Assembly: GCA_022578605.1 (NCBI GenBank)
Contig: MU394057.1
Location: forward strand, 744,001-808,000
Source: Camillea tinctor
Taxonomy: Eukaryota > Ascomycota > Sordariomycetes > Xylariales > Xylariaceae
Length of the DNA stretch: 64,000 bases
Direction of reading: 5' to 3'
This document shows, in pieces, positions 35,984-47,640 of this stretch (the first letter of the stretch is position 1; every line of letters starts with the position of its first letter). A program made the translations under genes and the position numbers. The notes below the pieces were generated by a model. It saw only the letters and a list, made by a program, of their open reading frames with translations, ran no database searches and was not told the origin of the DNA.

Positions 35984-36898
35984 TCTGGTTAGCTGGTTAG
36001 GGGGGGGGGGAGAGAAAAGGGGGGGAGGAAGAGAGAGGGAGAGAAAAGGAGGGGAGATTTATAGTATTTTGTTTTCCATAAACAGCGTTTCCTGCCTTTT
36101 TTTTTAATCTTCCAAGTTGGTTAGTTCCGGAGGGAAATAGAGAACTAGAGAAATGAAGAGAGAGAGAGAGAGTTGAGGAACGAGGAACGAGGAAAGAGGG
36201 GAGAGAAATAGAGTATAGCAAGCTATACGAGACATGGGAAGGGGGGTTAGAAAATGAAAGAATAAAAAAATCGTTAAAAAGGTAAACATGATATAAGTTC
36301 TATGCGGTTTTGATCAGCTTTTGCCTTTTTATCCCTTCAAGAGCGAAGCATGAGATAATACCCACATAGTTCCGGGGTTGCTTCTACGTATAGTATAACC
36401 AGCCCAGATTAAACAGAAAACCATTTAACCCGCAAACCACTCTTATACGTAGGCATATAAGCAACCTACCTCTATATATATCACAGCACACATCAGCAAA
36501 AGAAAAAGGATCTCCCAAATGGGTAAACCTAAGAAGCCAGTGTCGAAATGGGAAGGTAAACAGAGCCCATTGCCATTATTGCAACGGCCAATAAATTCCT
36601 GTCATGGATCAGATATAAACAAATATATTTTTGATATCTGGAACAGTACTTCCTCTCTTTTCGTCCCCTGAAGCAGAGGAACAAAACCAAACAAAAAAAA
36701 GAACGCCAGGGAATGCCGAAGAGAGACAGAGAGAACAAGCAACCCATTGTAATAAAATGAAAACGCCAATTGCCTTTCTTTCTTCTTTCTTTTCTCTCTC
36801 TCTCTCTCTCTTCTTCTCTTTTCTGTATTCCTCCCTCCCTTCCCATATCCCCCACCCCAGTCTCCAAGCCAGCCCATGGAAAACCACCAAAATTTTTC
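35984..36898. other. Convergent spacer Par32-type gene / RLP24
   Basis: 3' flanks of two convergent genes, with purine runs (35999-36055, 36150-36200) and a TC microsatellite (~36790-36815). No gene supported. Confidence 0.6.
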
Positions 36899-38327
36899 TT
36901 AATCGACTTCCATACCCCCCTCTTCGCCCTCGACATCCACGCCGCCATCGTGGCGGAGGCGCATCTTCTCGCGGCCGAAGACCTTGCCCTTCTCGGCGGG
37001 GAGGGCATCCTCAAGGCGCTGGATCTCGTCCTCGGCGAGCCCCTGCTGGGCGAGGCGGCGCTTCTCGCTGCCGCGCATGCGGGGCAGCAGGTGGGAGTGG
37101 GAGGCGACGAGCTTGCGGTCGAGGGCGAGCTCGCGCGCGCGCTTGCCTGCGAGGCGGCGCTTGTAGAAGACGCGCTCGCGGCGCGCGCGGATCTCCGAGA
37201 TGCGCTCCATCGCCTTGAGCGTTTTCTGCACGAGCTCGCGGTTGTACCGCACGGGCACGTTGCGCCGCGCGGCGAATTGGAGGGTCGAGTCGACAACCAT
37301 TTCCTCTATGGGGCGTGGGGATTTGGGTTAGTATATTTGTATATATATATTGAGGGGTTGGTGCTGGCAGATCTAGTAGGTTGCTCTGGCTGTGGTCCTT
37401 GAATAGAGTATCCATATTTTAAAGCCAATGCTAGACTGAAGGTAAAGTGAGTTAACGGGAGAATAGAGTACGTACTTCCAGCAGCCTTTCTGAAAGCCTT
37501 AGTCCACTTCAGCTTGCGAGGGTTCCTCTTCATCTTGAAGTTTTTCTGGAGTATATTAGTAAATAGTTTGATCAAAGTTGAATATTCTTCCGGTGTAGAG
37601 GCAGCAAAGCCACTAGACGTGTCCATCCTGAGATAGGAGAGAGAAAGGGGGACTGGTTTATCGCAAAAGCGAAGAGGTTTCACATACTGTGAACTAGTTA
37701 GCATTGGGTTCTCATAGGTCCATTGAGGATGGCGAAAGGGAAAACCCCTCTAGAATGTGACTTACCATGACATTTTGACCGACTGTAGCAAAGGAAGAAA
37801 AAGAAGTATGTTAGCCATCACACACTCTGCACTGCCAAAAAACCACTTTTCCAAGTCCAAGTTTTTTCTTCTCTCCCCTTTCTCCCCACGGTGGTAGACG
37901 TACCAAAAGCGAAATTGTTTCCCATCGTTCCGGCAAAAGGTCTGTTCCACAGAAGAGTCAGCCATTGTATTACTTCTTTCCTCCCCCCCTATCTTTCCCT
38001 CCATGTTCTCTCTTGGTAGTTAAGGTAGGTTGGACGGAGTGGATGGTTCTCGAGCGCATAGGGTGTTGATACCGTGCGGATCGCAAAGAACAGTGAATGA
38101 TAACATCGAATGGGTTTCACGGTAAATGGGATCTATGAAGACATACCATGCCCTTTCCCGGGTATGCAGGTCGGCTACAGAAGTAGCACGTCTCGATTCT
38201 GTGAAGTGGGAAGAATAAATGTTAGTCAATCACCAGTACGAAGTATGCAAGCCATAATACAAGAATTGTATTTTCTTAAGATCATATAGCGGTGATCTTG
38301 GGTTCAATATTCACAAACATACCTCAT
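36899..38327 (-). CDS. RLP24: 60S ribosome-biogenesis factor RLP24 (L24e-like), contains a stwintron
   Basis: Placeholder r-protein on pre-60S particles: Rlp24 recruits and activates the AAA-ATPase Drg1/Afg2 and is later exchanged for eL24. Six exons: 38327-38323 (5 nt), 38198-38147, 37941-37904, 37782-37767 (16 nt), 37545-37476, 37305-36899; 195 aa (yeast 199). L24e zinc finger ligands C6, C9, C32 and C36 (ETCYFC ... FCRSKC), then [40 protein letters not shown], and an acidic C-terminus. Exons 4 and 5 join in frame only if 37766-37546 is removed in two steps. First the 79-nt internal intron 37765-37687 (GTAAGT, GCTAAC, CACAG) is excised; this assembles a GTATGT donor from G37766 and the following TATGT for the 142-nt external intron. 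Divergent from PAM18. Confidence 0.93.
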
Positions 38328-38856
38328 CTTGTCGACCGCAGGCTTGTTGTTGGTGGCCGACGTATAAGTTACCTAAGGTAGGCAAAAGAGGATGGGTGAT
38401 GTTAAAAAGTTTGGGACTCGCCGATGGTGATGGGCACTAGAAATCGATAACTATCTAAAAATTTCTAGAAGTGAAGTGGGTTCTTCCACTTATCGATAAG
38501 TTATTTTTTTTTAATCGGGAAGATCTTCCCAGCTTTAGGTGAATGGTATTGAGGGGACCTATGCTGTGATTGGTCCCTGCATGGGTATCCATAAAAAATA
38601 AACTTCTCTCAATTGCCTTGCGATGCTCGGGAACAGCCCACTATTACTACTACCACCACCACCAACATCACTATTTTCCAACTATTCCTATCTTTTTCTT
38701 TTTTTCATACTCATATTCTGAGTTTCAAAAGCTTCCTATCAAGGCACATATACCTTCTCTACAAGAAGAAACTATATTAAATAAATATATATAAATATAT
38801 AACCAAGTTTTCCACTACAACCACAACCAACCAACCCCTCCAACCCATCTGATCCG
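38328..38856. promoter_or_regulatory. Divergent promoter RLP24 / PAM18
   Basis: 529 bp between start codons. Visible elements: ATCGATAA near 38442-38449, the palindrome TTATCGATAA at ~38489-38498, a small hairpin between them (AAGTGG / CCACTT around 38475-38490), a T-rich tract after 38503, and TATA-like AT-rich sequence near the PAM18 start. Functions are inferred from position only. Confidence 0.5.
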
Positions 38857-39407
38857 ATGTCCGCCATAGCAATCGGCACTGGCGTCGCAGTCGCCGCCTT
38901 CCTGGTACTTACACCCTTTCCGATCTTTTCCTCTGCCAAGTTGCATCATTATCCCATATCCAGAGTCTAATAGCAATATCTTCTTTTCACAGGGTCGCGC
39001 AGGGCTCGTCGCATGGCGGCGTTCTCGGGGCGGAGTTGGCGCCCTAGGCAAGGCTTTTTACAAGGGCGGCTTCGAGCCACGGATGACCAAGAAGGAAGCC
39101 TCGCTGATTCTATCACTCAAGTAAGCTAACGCTTTTGTTACTGTCTAACATACATTTGTTGCCGCTTTTGCCCGGTATAACGGGGAGGAAGAGAAAGAAA
39201 GGGCGCAGGGAAGCAAAAAGTCCGAGAACATCGCTAACCCGATACTTTACTCCCCTTTTCCGCAGCGAGCGATCTATCACCAAGGAGAAGGTCCGCAAGG
39301 CCCACCGCACCCTCATGCTCCTCAACCACCCCGACCGCGGCGGAAGCCCCTATCTAGCGACCAAAGTAAACGAGGCGAAGGAGTTCCTAGAGAAGAACGC
39401 AAGCTAG
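38857..39407 (+). CDS. PAM18: Mitochondrial import motor J-protein PAM18/TIM14
   Basis: J-domain co-chaperone that stimulates mtHsp70 at the TIM23 channel in the inner membrane. Three exons: 38857-38904, 38993-39120, 39266-39407 (introns GTACTT...CACAG and GTAAGC...CGCAG); 105 aa, the family's usual size. One N-terminal transmembrane segment ([19 protein letters not shown], residues ~3-23), then [23 protein letters not shown] and a short J-domain with the catalytic HPD at residues 80-82 (NHPDRGGS) and the C-terminal [10 protein letters not shown] helix. Divergent from RLP24. Confidence 0.96.
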
Positions 39408-40116
39408 CCGGATATCTGTCAAAGAATAGGAAATATAAAAAAATGGAAGGGCAAGAAAAAAGAAAAAAGCTCTGTCGAAACGAACGAAAATTATGGGCGA
39501 GGAAGGGTACTAGTCCGACAAGAACCGTGACAGAGATCTTGTCGATTACGATACCCTTGTATATATCCACTCCATGTACAATATCACGGCATCTATCACG
39601 GAGCGACGGCGTTTAAGGTCACATGGATACAGTTGGCGGGTAGCATTACTACTTGTACGGGACCAAATCATATTCCGCCTTGGTGAAAACATCATTATAT
39701 TCTTTTTTGCCTGTGAGGAATATATTCGCAGTCCTTTACTAGGGTTAACTCTTGCAGGATACTCTTATGATGAGGATAAGAAAGTCTTCAAGTCGCTTGA
39801 ACTACTTGAACCTACGTTCAAATATCATTTTAACCACCACAATCTACGAAATCAAAATAAATGAAAAAATCACATCATATAAAAAGCTTTGATAGACGTA
39901 TATTTCTATGCTGAACGCTTTTAAGTTGAATACTTGTTGCTCTGTCGTAAGCAATACCAAGGGTATCCTTGAACTTTTTTGTGACGCCTTTCTGCTAACA
40001 CCAAGGCATTTTGGGTATCAATGTGCGCAAATTAGACCACCAGTATGTGGTGACCTCTTACCACTTAATATTTCGAGACGTAGCAGCTATATAACCCATT
40101 AGCGGATATAAAATAC
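39408..40116. other. Convergent spacer PAM18 / Gfd2-like gene
   Basis: AT-rich 3' flanks. An open frame at 39574-39864 has no recognisable domain and is not called. Confidence 0.5.
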
Positions 40117-42194
40117 CTAGATATATGCATTGGGGCACCTACCGCTTGGCGCACGCTTTGCCGGCTCGGTAGGCTCCTTGGATAGCTGGGGAGGACCGCC
40201 ATCATCCGCCTCTCCGTCACTCCAGTCGTCGCTCCTGGTAATTTGATAAAACGTCAGTATATATATATAACATAAATTTCGTAGACCCGCCCGTCTCACT
40301 CACACTAAGGGTTCTTCGGCGTCGTTGGGAAGAAAATCAGACCCCTGAATGGTCCGCCTTATGATCATGGCGATCATAGCCCGCAGCGTGTACACAGCAT
40401 CGTTGCCGGCGTTATGGAAATCGGGGCCGGATGTGCCCAGTTCGTCGCAGATCGTTTGTAATCCGCAGCCGTTAAGCCTGCGCGCCACACGCCGAAACAT
40501 CGACAAGGTATCGGCCTCGTCGAAGACGTTCCCTAGGCCCCAGACGCTGTATCCAACCGTCTTGAGGTACTTCAAGTCCTGTAGGACGTCGTGGCCGACC
40601 AGTACAATCGGTTTCTCGCTCGTCGTGGATCTGGCCTCCCCGATGACCTGGCTGAGCATCTCTGCCATGCTCTTGCGCGGAACGAAGACGGATTTACTAG
40701 AAACCTAATGAGCTTAAACGAACGGTGGAATAAGTTTCACATAGGTAGATGGGTGGATAGGAAGGCATACCCAAAATGAAATGCATCTGGGCACCCCTTG
40801 ACGTATCTCTTGTTGACGAAATGCGAGTACTCTTCGACTCGGAAATGATGAGCCTCGATTTTCGAGAACCAGTTCTCGCCGCGTTCGCCGGGAGCAGTGT
40901 TCTCGATACGGGCGGTGTCAAGAATTGCGACCCCGATCTCTGTAACAATAGCATGGTTTCGTTCCATAGCCTCGACATCGACACAGACGAATCGCATGGC
41001 ACTCGCCGGCTTGTAAGGAGCAGGTTTATTCACATCCCAGGATGAGATGGAAGGGTCTAGGTGTTCGATTAGGTTAGTCATGTCTTTTAGAAAGGAAACG
41101 GGAACATGAAGATTTGCTTACCATTCGAAGAAGAGGTACCCGCTAGCAGTTGCTCGCGAAGTCCAAGATATCGCTGCACGCGCTTGACCATACGGCTATT
41201 AGCTTTCAACTTCTGCACCCGTGTACGCCTCGACAGCACGGCCTTAATCCTATCTGCGTAACCCTTAAACGAATCGCAAATGTTGTCCAGTTTGTCGTAG
41301 TATAGTTGTAAGCGAGGCGGGGAAAGTCTGCTCAGATCATCCTTTTCCAGCTCCATGGCGCGGTTCTGGAGATTTCTGACACTATCGTGGGTTATGGCCC
41401 GGCCTAGGAAGCGAGGGACAGGCGTGTCCCATTCTCCAAATGTGCGCAAGTAATCAGTGCTCGCGCTACCCCGTGGAATGACTAGAGTTAAACCTATTGT
41501 TTCATTTGCACGGGTAAGAAATCGCTCGAATTGGGAGCTGGGAACCAGCAGGATAATATCTCCATTGCGTCTAGGATCACGCAGGAAATATCTAGGCCAG
41601 GAGTTAATGATTAATCGTTTATCTTTAGCTTCTTGAGCACGATAGACTTACAAGTCCCAGTGGTTCCGAAATTTATTTTTGACGAAGTATTCTGCTGCCA
41701 CCTAGATTTTGTGTAAGTGAATGGAGCTAAACGCTGGTCAATATACATACCTTTTTCTCATCGGGGTCGTTAACATGTTCATCGGGATATCTCTCGATGA
41801 GCTTGAGAGGCATAAACTGCAAGCCCTTCTCCGAATATCCGCCGAAATTCAGGTTACATGTCCAATAAGGACCGGAGACCGTGGCTGAAGCCGTTAGTAA
41901 GTGGCTTTCCACCTAAGAAAATGTAGTTGGGAGAATTCAACGATAGAGCTTACTATAGAAGGGCTGATCCTCCGACTCGTCCTCCGACTCACAGACCGGC
42001 TTATCCTCCGACACGTTGAGTCTATCGAGGTTGATACTGTCACCAACATCATGACCATCCTCTTTAATATCATGAACATCCTCCTTGGTGTTATGACTAG
42101 AGGTCTGGCTTGACTCGGGTGGGCTCAGCACGGGGCCGGAAGTCCCCGTGACAACCGAGGCCCATGTAACCCCCTTTTTCTGCTTTCCTGTCAT
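40117..42194 (-). CDS. Gfd2/YDR514C-like DEDDh ribonuclease-H-fold protein
   Basis: Seven exons: 42194-41954, 41884-41751, 41701-41652, 41591-41122, 41056-40771, 40696-40304, 40234-40117; 563 aa, every junction in phase. An acidic Ser-rich N-terminus (~80 aa) is followed by a middle region with WTCNLNFGGYSEKGLQF and FLRDPRRNGDIILLVPSSQF and a basic helical stretch (SRRTRVQKLKANSRMVKRVQ). The C-terminal exonuclease fold carries D325-x-E327 (CVDVEAME), D430 (VGHDVLQDLKYL), H488 and D493 (FHNAGNDAVYTL), so the DEDDh set looks complete. Yeast Gfd2 was found as a suppressor linked to the mRNA-export helicase Dbp5; no substrate is established. Nuclease activity is inferred from the intact residues. 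The last exon is less certain, because a GTAGGT donor lies in its tail. Confidence 0.85.
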
Positions 42195-45100
42195 TATACT
42201 GGCTGATTGGCTATGCTTAAAGATAAAAATTGTGGTTTGTTATCCAGAAGCGGAATAATACTGATAAGGGACTGAAGATGCCTGAGAAAAGAGGGTTGGG
42301 GCAAGAAGAATAAAGAGATCTTCCTGGTTCCTATGTATGTAGGTAGAATGACCTAGGTTAGAGTACGGGAAGCCAACTCATATGACCTTATATCTGTAGT
42401 TATTAATAGGTAGGTGAAACAAAAGAATTACGCAGGGTTGCCGAAGATCAGGTACGCGTGTACTACATACCTAATCTAGTTATTTCCAGATCGAGACAGA
42501 CAGCAATGAGTCACGCGGAAGGTGAGCACCTGAACTGTAAACAGAGGGAAGTTGTTCCGGGTCGGATATATATGCAGTTTCCCAGGAAGGTATCGAGACG
42601 AGATTCTCAGGGAAGGTACCTAAGTAGTAAGTAGTACTGATTCTAAGTATTTTGAATGCAAGGCAAGACCTCGCACATACACCAACAAGAAGGTAGGACG
42701 TACCTGCCTATAAAACTCAAGGTTAAATACGACAAGCTGACCCGAATCTCTCGCTGTCCGTAACGGTTGTAAAAATAAAATTAAGTATGTAGTGTGTTAA
42801 TCAGGTGCTACATGATGTAAATGCCCGGATGATTACCTGTGTGCCCACACAATGTAGCCACAACCTATAAGCAATATACTACTGGGCATCGCAGTAAAAC
42901 CATGGGTACGCTTGCATACTATCTACAAAACAAGCTTACTTACTAACATATATTTGCTCAAACATACCTAGGTACGCATTGTACTAATTCATATCATTGT
43001 GTCGATATGCAAACGAGCTGTCGAGTACCTACACAAACGATGAATTTATATCATGTATCTATCTACCAACTAGTAGTACTCCCAAATAAAAGAAACATAG
43101 AGAATAACGCTGCCACGAGAGATCTAGTAAGAAATTAAGTAGCCACGTTATCATTGTGCAAGGAGTTAGAGCTACAACTACTTGCGATACTGTTATATAA
43201 TGAACATGAGAAACACTCTCCTTTTTCTTGTTCTTGTTCCTTGTGCCTTATTATATACCACCTCCGACAGGCATACATTAGGTACATTGTTAACTAAAAT
43301 CATCCATAGCCTCGATCTCCCAGTCAAAGTAGAATGCACAAACTAGACCGATGCCATAAAGGTCATGGATATAGACGGCTAGTAATATAAAATAGTCATG
43401 TGCAACATGGAATGTAGTCGACTCAATTAGGAAAGGGAAAAAAAAATGAATGAGTCATGGGGTTATATCATAATATACCGGACAGCATGTGGAAAGGATA
43501 AAAGACAATAGGGGTAAAGGCAAACGGGAGGACGGCCAAGAATAATGAAGCTAACAGTAAGTTACAGCAAGGGCTATAAACCAAGATGAAGTCTTTGATA
43601 TATGTTGAAAAGATAGCTATCTCTTATCTATAAGCTCTCCCCCTTTTTTCGGCATCCCCTACCATATAGGACACTGCGGTGAAGGATATATGTTCTTAGC
43701 AAAGGCCGCTTATATCATCTGATAAGTTAATACTTATATCAGTCATATTAGGACAACATTAGCTTGTGCTTTAAAGTATATGGATACTCAAATAACTTAG
43801 GTAGGTAGAGTAAATAACATAGCTTTATCTGAGGCCAGCTCTAACCTCCCTTCTTCCTACAAAAGAAATGCATCATTACTTAAGTCTACACCGGATATCT
43901 TATGGCACTATGTAAGGGCTAGTTTTCTTTTCTTTTCTACTACCTACGAAACATATAAACCTGCGTACTATTGTTACTACTACGGAATATATTGGATCAT
44001 GATCTAGACTACCCCCTCTCAAAGAGTCATACTTTTGCTCTTAAGAACTTACTGCGACACTCACTCAACCTCAACCTCAACCCTAACCATCTCATGAAGT
44101 ACATATTCACTTAATCCCATCGTATTAATACCAAAACCCACGCACACGTCTGCATGTACAGAACCTAGCTGCATAGAAGCCCTAACTAAACCACCAAAAA
44201 ATAGAATAAAATAAGATAAATGCTAAACAATACTAGAGCCTCAACCGTATACTAATGTATCATAACTAAAAGTTAGATCAGGAGACGTCATTGTTGCCCG
44301 ATGGTTGGGAACCGAGGGTTTCACTTATTCGCGCCGGCCGTCTGCACTATTTTATGTAGCACCGGCATATAAATATAGGATATACATTATATATATAGCC
44401 TCACCCCCTTCCCCAGTTACCTACATACCGATCTATACATACACACTGGGTAGGCAAGTACGCCAACTTACACTAGTCAAGTTAGCTATATAGTAGGTGA
44501 AAACCCACTTGCCATATACACACCTAACCCATAAACAGTTAGGTTTATAGCTACTTGTACTGTACTGTACGCACCTAGGCTGCTAGTTAGTATATATCCA
44601 CAAAACTGCCAGGGCAGCAAAAAGGAAAGGAACAACAGACGAAGAAACGCGGACAACGTTCGGGTCCCGCCGGCCGGGTAAGCTTTCCCCAGACTTCTGG
44701 GCTGGGCTCCTACTCCCTTCCCTTTTCCCTACATGCCACGCGAATCGATCGGCCTGACAGATAGGCAAACAACTTACATACCCTAGCCCGAGTCTAACGC
44801 CTGACCTAACGAAAGTCCCACATCCCCCCCCCCTCCCCTTTTCCGCTTCCGCGGTGCTTCCGCGCTGGGAGGAGGAACGGCGGGCGATGAGAAAGAGAGG
44901 GAAAGGGAAAAGACAATGAATACATAACCTTAGGGGCAGTATATCGGAAATTTGTTGCCCATACACACACAGATACCAGGAATAATAAAACCCCTCCTCT
45001 AAGGGATAAAAAGCAAAGCCATAACCCTAAGGTAAATATGTATGTATGTATGGAACTTAAAGGAAAGTAGATAGTAGCTATTTATATCCTCTCTGAGCCC

Positions 45101-45754
45101 TTATCAACAACCCCTACCCTTGACCTTACCTGACCTTGCCTTACCTTACCCTACTGCGTACGCTACACCACGTTGTATATAACCCTACCTACCTTACACA
45201 GTAGAAATTCCCCCCATCGTGAAAACCCTCAGTTTTGCAACCCCCTCTTACCCCAGCGGCCAACACATAAAAAAACTGCAACAACAACGACAACGACAGC
45301 AAAAAAACGCACACCGCATATTTTCCTCTTTTTTTATTATTTCCTCTCTCCTAATGTAAGTACTATGTGTTCTCTATTGCGTTGTACCTACATGAGTTAG
45401 GTTACATGGGTTATGAGTATAGTTTCAATTTTGTTGCCCCTCCCCCCACTTAGGTGAGAAAGACGAGAGAGACACAAAAAAAAGAAAGAAGCGGTGGGAT
45501 CCTACGATATGAGAAGAAGAGAAAAAAAGGGGGGGAGAAGGAAATTGAAGGTACTTCGCACAAAGGAAACAAATTATTTTTGAATAGAATAGACGCAAGA
45601 AAAGAAAAAAAGTGTGATAAAGGAGATTACCATTTCCCTCGCGTAAACCGAGCGAACAAATTACCCTCTCCCTCTCCTTTATTTCGCTACATCGTGTAGA
45701 TATGTAAGGTCAGCTTGCCAATATGTACTAACCCATAAGCTAACCCAGTACAAT

Positions 45755-45797
45755 TGCCTTACCTTACCTTACCTTACCTTGCCTTGCCTTGCCTTAC
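45755..45797 (+). repeat. CCTTA/CCTTG pentanucleotide tandem repeat
   Basis: About eight pentamers, the second half with G for A; seen directly. Confidence 0.85.
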
Positions 45798-46303
45798 TCT
45801 ACCCAACCTAATCTGCACATACGCAGCTGAAATTTTAATAAGCCGAAATTTAATTAATTATTTTTATTATTATTAATTCCGTCGTTGTGCGTCAATGATG
45901 CAATTTAGCAATCGCCGCAACATGAAGCCGCATAAATCCAGCTACTAGGTAAGATACACGATTACGTAAAAGCACAAACCAACCTTTAGCAGGTAGCTCG
46001 CAGATACTCCTCAACCCATTATCGTGACATCACAAACTATAAGCACACCAAGTCACGAAGGGGGCACCTAGGCAAGCAGCGAGCGAGAGAATATAGAGGT
46101 TCCAGAAGGTGGTTAACGAAGAGAGCCCCCCAAAAAAATCTCTCTCAATTTTGCTTTTCATTTTCTCAGGAGTTGAATGTTTAGTTTTTCTCCTCTCTGC
46201 TTCTATCCTCTGCTCTGCGTCTTACCGCGATAAGACGGAGCGAAAGAAAAACAGAGTATGTTGAGCAAAAGGCAAGCAAGTTAAGCAAGCAAAGCGTGCT
46301 TAG

Positions 46304-46329
46304 ATCCATCCATCCATCCATCCATCCAT
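46304..46329 (+). repeat. ATCC tetranucleotide microsatellite
   Basis: About six ATCC units seen directly. Confidence 0.85.
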
Positions 46330-47640
46330 ACCCTAGGTAATCTTTTATGCTAGAGTTTCCCTCTTCTCTCTCTTCCACACGCACATAACACCTCTTCAGA
46401 AAATAATTTGCTAATAATACACAAGCGGGGATGGTTTTCTTTTTTTTTTCTTCCCCTTCTTTTCTCATTTCCTTATGGTAGGAGTTGTAGTGGAGATGGT
46501 AAAATATATTGCCTTGGTAGTTTTTTCTTCTTTTGCTCTCCACCCCTTTTTTCTTCTTTTCTTCTTTTTCTTGTTCCAATACTACCCTCGTTAAGTGTGA
46601 AACGTCATTGGCCCACATAAAAAGTTGTTGCGGAAGCTTGTGAACGAGGGAGGAAAAAAAGACATAATCAAATGTTGTCCTTGGTTAGGTACCAAGCTTT
46701 GCTTGCTTTGACTTGCACCCATTTCTATAAAAAAATCATTTCATCCACACGCAAATCCCAAGCTGGTTATTATGCAATAACTAAGCACTTATGCTATCCA
46801 GCTAAACATGCCATCCTCCAGCAGACAATTAACTATCTTCCCCCCTTGACAATTTAACTAACATCAAGCTGTCTTTCTCCTTGTGCTCATCCCTGTGTTA
46901 TGGTGTATTAAAATGGATATCAAGATGCGCTAACGCGGGAGCATAGTGATGCCCGATGGATTCGAGGTTGGTACGCCAGCCGGGGCTAAGGGAGCCCCCG
47001 GTAAATGCTGTTGAAGCAGAGGTGTGTATTTCTGCCACGAGAATAAGGGGGGAATAATTAAGGATATGTACCTCGCCGGAGAAAAAAAAAAGAACAATGA
47101 TAAAAAAGGGTATAGGTGCAATTTTGTGAAAGGTGGAACCCGAGTGCCTGAGACCGAGCGCACGAGAGTGACCACAGGCTCAAGGTCGTCAGAGCAGTTT
47201 CCTCCCACCACGATATGCCAGCTAAGGCATACCCAACAGGTTCGCCACAGATATCGTAAAGTCGTATAAGTTGCTAATAAGAGACGAAAGTTTAAAAAGC
47301 CCTGAACCGCTCGCGACCAGAGAGTAAATGCGTTCCACCCCTGGGGCCGAGAAATATGCAAGTGGTAAAAATAACAATAGTGGAGAATATGTTCTAAAAA
47401 AAACCCATTGGTTCCTTTGAAAAGAAAAAAGAGAGGAAAAAAAAATAAGTTGTGATGTTACTTTCACCACAAAGTTACCGGAGACGCCGCCTGTCGGATG
47501 AAAATATGCCGGATGATTGGTGACCCCAAGAGGAACGCCGCCTCGCTCAGATGAAATGTCGCAAAATAAACCGGACGGGCTAGAATAAACTAGGCCTAAG
47601 TTGTCCGGACCCTATAACGCCATCTATACATATGATTATT

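Larger units (their letters stand above)
42195..47640. other. Long AT-rich spacer
   Basis: 5.4 kb with no supported gene. TAGGTA/ACCTA words are frequent, with CCTTA/CCTTG pentamer repeats (45755-45797) and ATCC tetramers (46304-46329). Lysine-rich and low-complexity open frames (such as 45454-45699) are not credible genes. Confidence 0.5.

Noticed and set aside
37541..37766. Frameshift or sequencing error in RLP24 (five versus four A)
   Set aside because: A twin intron with ideal donor, branch and acceptor for both parts restores exactly the conserved residues; the error explanation is kept only as the alternative.
39574..39864. 96-codon plus-strand open frame between PAM18 and the Gfd2-like gene
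   Set aside because: AT-rich, no domain, lies in the 3' flank of two convergent genes.
45755..46330. Clustered short repeats considered as a CRISPR array or minisatellite
   Set aside because: Plain penta- and tetranucleotide microsatellites without spacers; CRISPR is not expected in a fungal nuclear genome.
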